Positions 1 through 7,391 of a stretch of 12,524 nucleotides of DNA are shown here, piece by piece (position 1 is the first letter of the stretch; every line of letters starts with the position of its first letter). The stretch is taken from positions 1 through 12,524 of the forward strand of contig MLAK01000066.1 of the NCBI GenBank assembly GCA_001839685.1. Reading direction: 5' to 3'. A program made the translations under genes and the position numbers. Origin of the DNA: Tritrichomonas foetus. Its lineage: Eukaryota; Parabasalia; Tritrichomonadida; Tritrichomonadidae. The notes below the pieces were generated by a model. The model saw nothing but the letters and a program-made list of their open reading frames with translations. It did not search any database and was not told the DNA's origin.

Positions 1-642
1 ATTCGTTGGTTTCATTTCTGGATATTTATAGGGGGAGGTCATGACTCATTCATAATATATCAAAATATTTTGTATTCAATTGTTGATATATTGTAAAATT
101 TTGTATAGTTATTCCACTCGACAACAAAAGGAGGCGAATTGTATTATGTGAGTAAAGCCATTAAGAAATGGAGAAGAGGGCCATTATTTTACAATAGTAA
201 ATAGCTGTAATTCTATGAGAATCAGAATAATTTGTGAAAGAAAAAATAATTATTTTTTCGATATTTAGCTCACAATCAACATCGTTCGACTAAATGAAAA
301 TATATTCGAATTCTTTTTGATAAAAAATTCTATAGGATCTGAATTATTGAAATAAAAAATGTTGTTATGGAATAACCTAAAGATATTATTTTTGTATTCG
401 GCTAATTTCTCCTTAAATTCAAAGAGAATAAGAAATTTACTTCATGATATTCTCTAAACATCTTAATGATAATAATTTAGAAATCAACATTCTGCAAGAA
501 AACCAAATGTCATCTAGATAATTTTAAATAATTCAAAATAACATTCAAAAGTTCTTTTCTCGGAATTTGATCTAATGATTCTGAACATCTCTCAACAAAA
601 TTGAGAATATAAATTCCAAATGGTAATTGAAATAAAAAAAAA
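1..642. other. Intergenic, no gene recognised
   Basis: AT-rich sequence with stops in all frames at short intervals. A slightly GC-richer patch around 115-230 gives an open stretch of about 31 codons on the plus strand, which I could not match to any family. A small inverted repeat at 590-606 (6-bp stem, 5-base loop) lies shortly before the phosphatase start. No tRNA, repeat array or clear initiator element was seen. Confidence 0.6.
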
Positions 643-1128
643 ATGTCTGAAGCTTCGTTTTTGGTTTATTCCAACTTTTCTCTTCTGATGAATACCATCG
701 ACAAAGGAAGCGCTTCTGCAATAGGATCGGTTTATCCAATCCCCAATTTTCCAGCCGATATCGTATTAAAATTATGCGATGATGCGATAAATTATTTGAA
801 AAATGTTCCTCTTGTCGCAAGAGTCAGCTCGACAGAAGGATATAACAGGAATATTCCCATTAACGCATTCGAAAAACAATTCAATTCGAAAATGAAGCAA
901 CATAATACGTCAACTTCGCTCAAATTGCTCAAAAATTTGGCCACAAAAAGCTACAGCATATCAACCATGCCTGATTTCCCCATCAATACAGCCGTTGATC
1001 GACGAAATACATTAGTTGGAAATGATATTCTCCCATCCCTGAATAAGATCGACGCGACGGCAGACAAGAAGAGCAGCAATGATTCCAGCATTATTTCGAA
1101 TCTCGACAACAAAAAAATTGCGGCCTGA
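643..1128 (+). CDS. N-terminal part of a PPP-family Ser/Thr phosphatase (frame-split gene)
   Basis: This 161-residue frame begins with a short leader. It then carries a segment at residues 36-63 (FPADIVLKLCDDAINYLKN and following) that resembles the N-terminal helices found just before the first metal-binding motif in PP1-like phosphatases. The rest is Ser/Asn/Lys-rich, low in recognisable structure, and ends at TGA 1126-1128. The catalytic core lies in the next frame, starting 27 bases after this stop, so this is very probably the first part of the same gene and not a separate protein. One extra base in the A7 run at 1111-1117 would join the two frames. The start at 643 follows an A10 run, and no clear Inr is seen. 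The frame overlap at 1083-1128 is open in both frames, so the break could lie anywhere there. Possible explanations are a homopolymer error in the assembly, a real pseudogene, or ribosomal frameshifting. Confidence 0.6.
   Translation: MSEASFLVYSNFSLLMNTIDKGSASAIGSVYPIPNFPADIVLKLCDDAINYLKNVPLVARVSSTEGYNRNIPINAFEKQFNSKMKQHNTSTSLKLLKNLATKSYSISTMPDFPINTAVDRRNTLVGNDILPSLNKIDATADKKSSNDSSIISNLDNKKIAA
1111..1117 (+). other. A7 run, probable site of the frame break
   Basis: The upstream phosphatase frame runs through AAC AAA AAA ATT and then hits TGA at 1126. The downstream frame is open from 1083 to 2390. An eighth A here would make one continuous frame. It is the only homopolymer longer than four bases in the 46-base overlap of the two frames, so it is the most likely place for a one-base loss or sequencing error. 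It is not a classic X-XXY-YYZ slippery heptamer in the upstream frame. Confidence 0.5.
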
Positions 1129-1160
1129 CCCAAAATTGTGATCTGACCCAAAATATGACA
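1125..1160 (+). repeat. 18-base tandem duplication at the phosphatase frame junction
   Basis: CTGACCCAAAAT occurs at 1125-1136 and again at 1143-1154, exactly 18 bases apart, so the copies keep the same phase. The last six bases of each 18-base unit differ. Read in the upstream frame, each copy supplies a TGA stop (1126 and 1144). Read in the downstream frame, each encodes Leu-Thr-Gln-Asn. The ATG at 1155, which opens the second frame, sits directly after the second copy. Confidence 0.75.
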
Positions 1161-2390
1161 GATTTGAAGCCACTAAATCGACCATCTTCGTTCACATTTC
1201 AACCTAATAAAGCTAATGTCCCATCAGCGTCCAATTTTCATGGAGCAGAAAATGGAAACTTGCACGAATCTGTCCAGCCAAATAGCAATTCAATTTCTGA
1301 ATCGCATTCTTTTTTCACTTCAAGTTTATCAAATGATCTTTCATCACCTAAAATTGCAACGGCGAATGAAGATAACATAGTTATTATTGGTGACATTCAT
1401 GGCAATTTTCGAGACTTGTGGCGCGTCTTGATTAATGTCAAGCCCAAGCAGAAACTGGTTTTTTTGGGTGACTATGTTGACCGGGGTGAATTTTCAATTG
1501 AAGTGATAACGTTTTTTCTTTCAATGATGGTTGAGTTCCCCGGCCAGGTGACTTTATTACGAGGAAATCATGAATTCAGGCAAATTAACTCAAAATACGG
1601 CTTTCTCAATGAAATTGAAAAGCTTTATGGTGATCGAGCAAGCGAAGTTTATGAAAGGTTTAATGACGTTTTTGATTGGATGCCTTTTTGTTGCATTGTT
1701 AATGACCAATACATATGCGTGCATGGTGGAATTACTAAGGAATTCACTGGTTTTGACGATTTATTGCTGAATTATCAAAGACCAATTCAGTCATTTAACC
1801 AAAAAGAGCTTTATGGTCTTTTCTGGGCTGATCCAGGTCTTGAAAATGGTGGAAAAATGAAAGGTAGAGTAACTTTCACAATCGACTTTATAACAACTTT
1901 CCTCGCTAGAAATAAATTGTCGACTTTAGTGAGAGGACACCAGTTAGTGATGAATGGTGTGGAATCAACATATGAAAATAAGGTACTTACTGTTTTTAGT
2001 ACAGGTGATTATAATGGGTTACCTAACAAATGTGGATTTTTAACAATATCTCCAACAAACGAATATTACATGCAATCGCTTCCTTTTGTACACCAGATGA
2101 AAAGGAGTGAAACAAGATTCATTGTTGTGAATGGTCCCAAAAATAACTGGTCAAAATGTCTTTCGGTGAAAACTAAACTTGGAAAATTGGATTATTACAC
2201 CAAATCTATGAATGCAGGTCATCCAAATTTAAATGCAGATAATCAAAAGAAACAGAATGATGAAAATCGGGGTACGTCATGCACATATTCACTTACTGGT
2301 TCACTTTTTTCGTCACCTGCAGCATTTTCTAGAAGAATTTCTCATCCAAAGAAACCAATTTTAATCGAAAACAAAACTTTTCTGGCTTGA
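1155..2390 (+). CDS. PPP-family (PP1/PP2A-like) Ser/Thr protein phosphatase, catalytic core
   Basis: This 411-residue frame contains the metallophosphatase core. It predicts a two-metal enzyme that removes phosphate from Ser/Thr on proteins. Visible motifs are GDIHG (79-83), GDYVDRG (105-111), RGNHE (136-140), HGG with H190, WADP (224-227), R238 and H262. The equivalent of the PP1 SAPNY loop reads STGDY (282-286), keeping the tyrosine. All metal ligands and the catalytic Asp-His pair are present, so the core looks active. Residues 1-73 are Ser/Asn-rich linker, and about 100 residues after the core are low-complexity. The N-terminal helices of the fold are missing here and lie in the preceding frame (643-1128). 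The ATG at 1155 is therefore probably an internal Met and not the native start. No Inr-like sequence precedes it. TGA ends the frame. Substrate and partner proteins cannot be told. The family is expanded in trichomonads. Confidence 0.88.
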   Translation: MTDLKPLNRPSSFTFQPNKANVPSASNFHGAENGNLHESVQPNSNSISESHSFFTSSLSNDLSSPKIATANEDNIVIIGDIHGNFRDLWRVLINVKPKQKLVFLGDYVDRGEFSIEVITFFLSMMVEFPGQVTLLRGNHEFRQINSKYGFLNEIEKLYGDRASEVYERFNDVFDWMPFCCIVNDQYICVHGGITKEFTGFDDLLLNYQRPIQSFNQKELYGLFWADPGLENGGKMKGRVTFTIDFITTFLARNKLSTLVRGHQLVMNGVESTYENKVLTVFSTGDYNGLPNKCGFLTISPTNEYYMQSLPFVHQMKRSETRFIVVNGPKNNWSKCLSVKTKLGKLDYYTKSMNAGHPNLNADNQKKQNDENRGTSCTYSLTGSLFSSPAAFSRRISHPKKPILIENKTFLA

Positions 2391-3336
2391 TATATTTGAT
2401 TATTTATAGATATTATTTGATATATTTGACTTGATTTCCGTGTGAAATCAACATACCATGAAAAAAGATAATCTATGCCAAACTTTTAATAGATTTTTAT
2501 CATTGTGAATAAAATTATCTTTGTAAAAATTATGACTTTCATTTCGTTAACAAGCTTATTTTATTTTATCGTGGAAAGCTAATTTTTCCTATTAGTTTTA
2601 AAAAATTTTGACAACCATAATTAAGCAGATTTCATTTTAAGTTCAAATTACAAAATTGTTTTATTCCTGAATGATATGGATATTTGTACTAATTTTATCA
2701 TCGATAAATAATGTTCAAACTTTATTCCTTTATAGGTATTTGTAAAACTGTATTATTGGTGGTTAGGGATTTTCTGAGTTGAAAATGTTTCCAATAATTA
2801 AAATAAATATTTACATATGTTGTCCATTCATTCAAATTATATAAATGCATCTACAGGAAAAAATAAATCGCCAAAATTCCTGCGATTTTCATTTAAAATT
2901 CGAATAATATTCGATAATTTAATATTTTGTTGGTATCTTTCTAAATACTTGTTTATAATAATTAACCATGTATTTATATAAATAAAAATAGTAAATTGCT
3001 TCACATAAAATCACTATATTATTATTCCTTATGTATAATAAGAAAATATTCATGATACAATTTTCGACTTTGCTTTTTTATATATTGAATATTTCTTATG
3101 AAAATTGAATAATGAACCACATTCACAATATGGTTAGACAAAAAATGTAATTTCATCTTGCTATATTCCTATTAATGACAAGCAGAAAGAAGGATCGGCA
3201 TTTTTGGCTTAATCAGAAATCAATACATAATAGAAATATCATTTGATTTATGATACTCTCTCAATTTTCAATAGGTTTCTGGAATTATTCGCCATTATTT
3301 ATGATGCAAAGATAAAATTTCAATTCTCATATTTTC
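2391..3336. other. Intergenic, no gene recognised
   Basis: Very AT-rich spacer between the phosphatase and the kinase, both on the plus strand. It should hold the phosphatase 3' UTR and the kinase promoter. No coding remnant, RNA gene or repeat array could be recognised on either strand. Confidence 0.65.
3327..3331 (+). promoter_or_regulatory. Candidate initiator (Inr) of the kinase gene
   Basis: TCATA fits the trichomonad initiator TCA(+1)Y(T/A), with the A at 3329 only 8 bases before the ATG at 3337. Trichomonad 5' UTRs are typically that short. The match is only five bases in AT-rich DNA, so it could be chance. Confidence 0.4.
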
Positions 3337-5049
3337 ATGACGTTCATTGCAGAAACATATGAAGGAGAAAAGATTGAATTTCCAGTGAACTTCCGTGGTT
3401 ATCAATACTTACGAACAATCGATTCTTGCACACATGGTATAATTATTGAAGCTTGCCGAAGTCCATCATCTATTTATACTTATAATTCGTTCAGTGATTG
3501 TTCACCAGCTCCTTTCCTGAATACATCATTCAATCATGTAACAGCGAGTGTCAACAATGTTAGGCAAAGTGAATATACAATAATAGGAAAAAATAATTAT
3601 TCGAATTCATTACAACAAATTCTTGGTAAAAAAACAATGTTAAATATTAATATTGAGAAAACAAATACACTAAGAGTTGACTATAAACAGAATCAACTAG
3701 ATATTTCAAACAATTCTACTTTGGATTGTCAATCTATTTCTAATGATTATTCTCAACAAATGGAAAATCCAGATGGCATTCACGAAAATGAAAATCAAGA
3801 GACTTTTGCATGTAAAATTCTTCTCAGGAAATATTTCAACGATCAAATAAAAATTCATTCCATTGAACGTGAAACTAGAATTCAACATTTTGTGAACCAT
3901 TCTTGTATTGTGAGAAATCATGAAACTTTATATTTCGATGATTATATAGTTTTGATTTTAGATTTTTGTCCATATGGTGATGTAATAAAATATTCTAAAA
4001 TATTGGGAAAGATTGGATTAACCAAAAAAATAGAAATTTTATATCGAACATTAAAAGCACTTGAATATCTCCATAAAAGGAATATTGTTCATCTTGATGT
4101 TAAACCCGATAATATTTTTATGAATAAAAATCAGCAAGCTATGCTAGGTGATTTTGGATGCTCAGAAGTAATTAATGAATCAATATTTATATACAGTTCT
4201 GGAACATTATGCTATGCATCACCTGAAATGATTCTTCAACGAAAAGGAATACACTTATATAATTACCAGAATTATATTAGCCGCATCAACAATAATAAAA
4301 CCAAAGACAACAATCATTATATTAGCAAAGACCATTATAACAGTGATAATAATAATAATTTGATCTTTAAAAATAATACAATTTCCAATATTAACTTAAA
4401 AAATACACAAAATAATTTGAAATCAAAAAAAGAATTGAATCTAATAATCGACTTGAATAATAATCATAGTAATAATAAAAGTGAATTGATTTCTCAGGCA
4501 AGCATAAATGATAAAGTAAAAGTTAATCCATCTGAAGAAATATCAACCCATTACAATGAAGAAAAATCAATAGAGTTTTATACTGTAAATGATTTCAAAA
4601 AGTGTGATATCTGGAGTTTTGGTGTAACAGCATATGCTCTAATCACACATACAATGCCATTTGAAGATGAAAACCAAGTTTTAATCAAAGATATTTCTAA
4701 AATTCCATTTGACTCAATTCACAACGATATCAGAGATTTAATTCTAGCTTGTGTATCAAGAAATCCTGATAAAAGACCTTCAGCATCAGAATTTTTACGT
4801 TTTCCAGTTTTTCAAAATGAAATGTTGGTTGAAAAAGAACCTATTCGTACCAAAAGTTCAACTATTTTGGCGAAAAAAGGGGTAATATCGAGAAATAAGC
4901 CACATCTATTAAATGTATCCAATGAAAAGAAAACCAAATTTGAAAGTTGTGGATTTGACAATGCATACTTGAAAAGAGGAATTACCATGAAAACACCATT
5001 TCATACCCATCATCAGTTTTTTTGTAAAAAAACTCCAAAACATACATAA
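3337..5049 (+). CDS. CAMK-like Ser/Thr protein kinase with two long Asn-rich insertions
   Basis: This 570-residue protein has a recognisable kinase fold in order. The beta1-beta2 region (20-40) comes first. The VAIK-type lysine is K160 in FACKIL, and the helix-C Glu is probably E179. The hinge is around 207-213. The catalytic loop HLDVKPDN (252-259) has Leu in place of the usual Arg. DFG is at 272-274, SPE at 295-297, DIWSFG at 424-429, and the late Arg is R480. The glycine loop is degenerate: DSCTHG (29-34) stands where GxGxxG is expected. About 108 residues are inserted between beta2 and beta3 (about 45-153). About 115 residues, very rich in Asn and Lys, are inserted after the SPE motif (about 303-418). 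Core catalytic residues K160, D254, N259 and D272 remain, so phosphotransfer is plausible, with unusual ATP-loop geometry. The C-terminal 80 residues are basic and unassigned. An Inr-like TCATA lies 8 bases before the start, and the stop overlaps TAAA. Confidence 0.87.
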   Translation: MTFIAETYEGEKIEFPVNFRGYQYLRTIDSCTHGIIIEACRSPSSIYTYNSFSDCSPAPFLNTSFNHVTASVNNVRQSEYTIIGKNNYSNSLQQILGKKTMLNINIEKTNTLRVDYKQNQLDISNNSTLDCQSISNDYSQQMENPDGIHENENQETFACKILLRKYFNDQIKIHSIERETRIQHFVNHSCIVRNHETLYFDDYIVLILDFCPYGDVIKYSKILGKIGLTKKIEILYRTLKALEYLHKRNIVHLDVKPDNIFMNKNQQAMLGDFGCSEVINESIFIYSSGTLCYASPEMILQRKGIHLYNYQNYISRINNNKTKDNNHYISKDHYNSDNNNNLIFKNNTISNINLKNTQNNLKSKKELNLIIDLNNNHSNNKSELISQASINDKVKVNPSEEISTHYNEEKSIEFYTVNDFKKCDIWSFGVTAYALITHTMPFEDENQVLIKDISKIPFDSIHNDIRDLILACVSRNPDKRPSASEFLRFPVFQNEMLVEKEPIRTKSSTILAKKGVISRNKPHLLNVSNEKKTKFESCGFDNAYLKRGITMKTPFHTHHQFFCKKTPKHT

Positions 5050-5050
5050 A
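5047..5050 (+). promoter_or_regulatory. Candidate polyadenylation signal UAAA overlapping the kinase stop
   Basis: The TAA stop is followed by A, giving UAAA. In trichomonads UAAA is described as the polyadenylation signal and often overlaps the stop codon. The match is short and supported mainly by position. Confidence 0.35.
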
Positions 5051-5088
5051 TATTATGATATGTGAAATTGGATATCTTTCGTAAATCT

Positions 5089-5120
5089 AAGATTAATTAA
5101 TCTTTCATTGATAAATGAAA
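5089..5120. repeat. 16-bp perfect palindrome fused to a 7-bp hairpin
   Basis: AAGATTAATTAATCTT at 5089-5104 reads the same on both strands. It overlaps by two bases a perfect inverted repeat at 5103-5120 (TTTCATT, loop GATA, AATGAAA). Both lie in the convergent gap between the kinase and ankyrin genes, within the likely 3' UTRs. They could act in 3'-end formation or simply be an AT-rich accident. Confidence 0.7.
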
Positions 5121-5139
5121 TATATATATATATATATAT
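5120..5139. repeat. (AT)10 microsatellite
   Basis: Ten uninterrupted AT dinucleotides directly follow the hairpin at 5103-5120, in the gap between the convergent kinase and ankyrin genes. The tract is likely to vary in length between isolates. Confidence 0.9.
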
Positions 5140-5282
5140 GCATATATTGTTCGTGAATTTTTTGTGAATCTTCCAAAGGTTGGCACCAAAAGAAAAGGAT
5201 AGAATAAATCTAATAATTTGAAAACATAGAAAGAAAAACATCTTAACTTTTTAACATCTTGATTTAGTTTATAATAAATATT

Positions 5283-6740
5283 TCATGTCTTTTTTCGAGA
5301 CAAAACTTCAATAACATCAGTGTTTCCGTAGTCTCTTGCAATATCCAATAGAGTGCGCATTTTCCTATCTCCTTTCCTGATGTATGGTGTTTCCCTATCT
5401 TCGTTAAAGGTTGTTGATACATTATTTTCGAGCAAATATTCAACAAGCTCTTTCGAGCAAAATGGATTTGATACAGCTTCAACAAAAGCTTGTCTGTAGT
5501 ACAAGTAAACTCCACAAATGTCAAGACCAAGCGAATGTAAATATTTTACAATTTCGATATTATTATTATGTACAGCACCCATAAGAGCACCGAGGTTTGG
5601 TTGAAACTTTCGCGTGAGGAATTTAAGAAAATTGATATCTCCATTTTCTGCAGCGATTATCATAGTTTTTTTAATGTGAGTGAGGAATTCATGTGAATCA
5701 TCATATTCGTTTTTGTATTTAATAGAAAAGATTGTTGATGGAATGTTTCGATTCATAATTGAATATTCCTCAATTGAGTGCATAACCTCTTGAATTTCTG
5801 AATGATCCAATGCTTTTCTCTTTTTGTTTACTATGAAGTATGGTTCAATGATTTTTTTAGAAAGATTGTTATTTTGTGAAACAATCCAGTCAAAGATTTG
5901 ATTTCGATGATATTTGATGCATATTGGAAAAAGTTCTGAAATTTTGGACTCGTTTAATTCGTCTTGCATTTTTTCATAAACAATGGATATTAATTCTAAG
6001 TTTCCTCCTTTAATTGCCTCTTTGAAAGTATCTAAAGAAAAATCTATTTCATATTTGACTAGTAAGTGTTTGAAGATTGTTAAAGAACCATAAAAAGCAG
6101 CCAAATTTAACAATTCAGGAATTTTTTCCAACGAAAGAAGTTTTTCGTCATGACCAACAATCTCTAAAAATCTATCCACATTATCTGTTATTATTGCATA
6201 TTCTATTGTATCTTTGTAATATCCAAAATGTATTATTTCATTGTATTTTGGATCTTTATAATATTTGATTTCGATTTCAAGCATATCGAAATTATCTGGA
6301 ACTGTGTCTAAATCAAAAATATCGAAAAAATATTTACTCGTGCGTCTTGGCATAAAATTATGAAAAGGTATTTCTTCTAGTCTGATTACATTTGCATCAA
6401 CGAGAAATCTAAGCAATCTTCCTTTATCTTCCCAAAGTGATTGCTTAATATAATTCACTTTTAATCGGTCAAATTCATGAATTGACATTTGGACGCGTTT
6501 GAAAAGTTCAACATAACAATCTCTATGGCTGGCTCTGATGCTGAAGGATTTGTTGATGATACTGCTTAGAAAACGAAGCCTTTCATTAGAAGACAAAAAT
6601 GAATCGAAATTAAGAATGAAATAATCAGATACTTCTTTGAGATTTTCTGACGAAAGATTATCAAGATTGTTGGCCATTTCAACATCACCAATTAGTTTTG
6701 CAGGAAGTTTTATTTCGCTAATTGGTTGATACTCATTCAT
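5283..6740 (-). CDS. Ankyrin-repeat protein of the trichomonad DUF3447-like type
   Basis: This 485-residue protein has no signal peptide and no membrane segment. The first 170 residues are helical, without a clear repeat, and resemble the leader of the large trichomonad ankyrin families. Ankyrin-type helix pairs follow. Examples are around 207-232 (LLNLAAFYGSLTIFKHLL), 238-255, 357-378 (IIAAENGDINFLKFL), 384-405 (GAVHNNNIEIVKYLHSLG), 417-440 (AFVEAVSNPFCSKELVEYLL) and 464-480 (LLDIARDYGNTDVIEVL). The role is presumably protein binding, and the partner is unknown. The start at 6740 is preceded by a good Inr (TCACT), placing A+1 17 bases upstream. The stop is TGA, with two TAAA sites on the minus strand just beyond it (5271-5268 and 5266-5263). 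It is convergent with the kinase. The frame is full-length and intact. The ankyrin assignment is firm. The DUF3447 label is from memory of family appearance. Confidence 0.85.
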   Translation of the reverse strand: MNEYQPISEIKLPAKLIGDVEMANNLDNLSSENLKEVSDYFILNFDSFLSSNERLRFLSSIINKSFSIRASHRDCYVELFKRVQMSIHEFDRLKVNYIKQSLWEDKGRLLRFLVDANVIRLEEIPFHNFMPRRTSKYFFDIFDLDTVPDNFDMLEIEIKYYKDPKYNEIIHFGYYKDTIEYAIITDNVDRFLEIVGHDEKLLSLEKIPELLNLAAFYGSLTIFKHLLVKYEIDFSLDTFKEAIKGGNLELISIVYEKMQDELNESKISELFPICIKYHRNQIFDWIVSQNNNLSKKIIEPYFIVNKKRKALDHSEIQEVMHSIEEYSIMNRNIPSTIFSIKYKNEYDDSHEFLTHIKKTMIIAAENGDINFLKFLTRKFQPNLGALMGAVHNNNIEIVKYLHSLGLDICGVYLYYRQAFVEAVSNPFCSKELVEYLLENNVSTTFNEDRETPYIRKGDRKMRTLLDIARDYGNTDVIEVLSRKKT

Positions 6741-6754
6741 GATGAAAACAAAAA

Positions 6755-6759
6755 AGTGA
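6755..6759 (-). promoter_or_regulatory. Initiator (Inr) of the ankyrin gene
   Basis: On the minus strand TCACT matches TCA(+1)Y(T/A) exactly, with A+1 at 6757, 17 bases before the ATG. It sits directly after GTTTGAAAA (6768-6760), a sequence also found before the CLN3-like gene. Confidence 0.55.
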
Positions 6760-6768
6760 TTTTCAAAC
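6760..6768 (-). promoter_or_regulatory. Upstream element GTTTGAAAA shared with the CLN3-like gene
   Basis: GTTTGAAAA is followed by T, four less conserved bases and a run of T ending in G. The same order of elements is found upstream of the minus-strand CLN3-like gene. The function is unknown; position suggests a core promoter element next to the start site. Confidence 0.3.
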
Positions 6769-7025
6769 TAATTCGTGATTCAAAAATGAAAATTTTTCTG
6801 AAATGTCAGGTTTATTATGATAATTATTATAATATTTATTATTATTGCCTGAATCTTATTGCAAATTTAAAGAACCCAAAAAAGTGACAAGATAACAGCC
6901 CTAAACCAAATTAATTTGCAGAGAAGGCCGATATTGAAAAACATGTTGATGCAATTTTATCAACAAAATATAAGCAAGAAATAAAGTATAATCGTGATTT
7001 TTTCCCATTGTGATAAAAAAATACC
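6769..7025. other. Gap between ankyrin gene and tRNA, nothing recognised
   Basis: AT-rich spacer. It likely contains the distal promoter of the ankyrin gene and the region downstream of the tRNA terminator. No further coding or RNA feature could be supported. Confidence 0.5.
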
Positions 7026-7037
7026 AAAAAAAAAAAA
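7026..7037 (-). terminator. RNA polymerase III terminator of the tRNA gene
   Basis: On the minus strand a run of 12 T starts three bases after the tRNA discriminator base. A run of four or more T is the usual RNA polymerase III stop signal. Confidence 0.85.
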
Positions 7038-7040
7038 TCT

Positions 7041-7113
7041 TGCCTACGAGCGGAGTCGGACCGCCGACCTTTCGCTTACAAGGCGAACGCAATAACCACT
7101 ATGCTACGCAGGC
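7041..7113 (-). tRNA. tRNA-Thr (anticodon UGU)
   Basis: This is a 73-base cloverleaf without an intron. The acceptor stem GCCTGCG pairs with CGTAGGC (one G-T), and the discriminator is A. The D arm is GCAT, an 8-base loop AGTGGTTA, then TTGC, with three pairs and a T13/T22 mismatch. The anticodon stem TTCGC pairs fully with GCGAA around loop CTTGTAA. The anticodon TGT (7080-7078) reads ACA threonine codons. The variable loop is AGGTC. The T stem GGCGG pairs with CCGCT around TCCGACT. The internal A box TAGCATAGTGG fits the consensus. The B box reads GGTCCGACTCC, with C where T55 is nearly universal (7059). The 3' CCA is not encoded, as expected in a eukaryote. A T12 terminator follows. It lies alone between the ankyrin gene and the protease relic. 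Confidence 0.95.
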
Positions 7114-7294
7114 TTTCGATATTTGAAAAATCAGAAATTACCTCAACCACTTCTCTAATAGGATATTACTTCAGGATTTCAATGTTGACAAATTCAAAAT
7201 TGCTGTTAAATCATAATGATAATCAGTTCAAAAAACTTTTTTTAATTTCCATGAATCACACTCTTTATGTGACTATGAAGAAAGATACATCAGG

Positions 7295-7297
7295 ACA

Positions 7298-7344
<47 letters not shown>
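7295..7344 (+). repeat. (AC)8 followed by A34
   Basis: Eight AC dinucleotides (7295-7310) run straight into 34 uninterrupted A residues (7311-7344). An open frame over this tract (7101-7364) is only an effect of the repeat and crosses the tRNA gene. Length is likely variable, and the exact count may be unreliable in the assembly. The tract ends about 50 bases from the decayed cysteine-protease fragment. Confidence 0.92.
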
Positions 7345-7346
<2 letters not shown>

Positions 7347-7391
7347 AACCAGATGATTTTTTAAATACGAGTAATTCATGTAATTGTTACT

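Noticed and set aside
1111..1117. Programmed -1 ribosomal frameshift site
   Set aside because: The zero frame AAC AAA AAA ATT is not a standard slippery heptamer and no strong downstream structure was seen. A one-base loss or sequencing error is simpler.
3193..3205. 13-base match GATCGGCATTTTT to the reverse complement of about 9946-9958
   Set aside because: Flanks do not match, and one or two such matches are expected by chance in a window of this size.
6902..7351. Possible SINE-like insertion: tRNA, poly-A and TAAACCA at both ends (6902-6908, 7345-7351)
   Set aside because: The tRNA is on the strand opposite to the A tail, so it cannot be the 5' head of such an element. A 7-base match over 440 bases is expected by chance in AT-rich DNA.
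7101..7364. 87-codon plus-strand open frame ending in His-Thr and poly-Lys
   Set aside because: It starts inside the tRNA-Thr gene and is kept open by the (AC)8-A34 repeat; no domain is visible.
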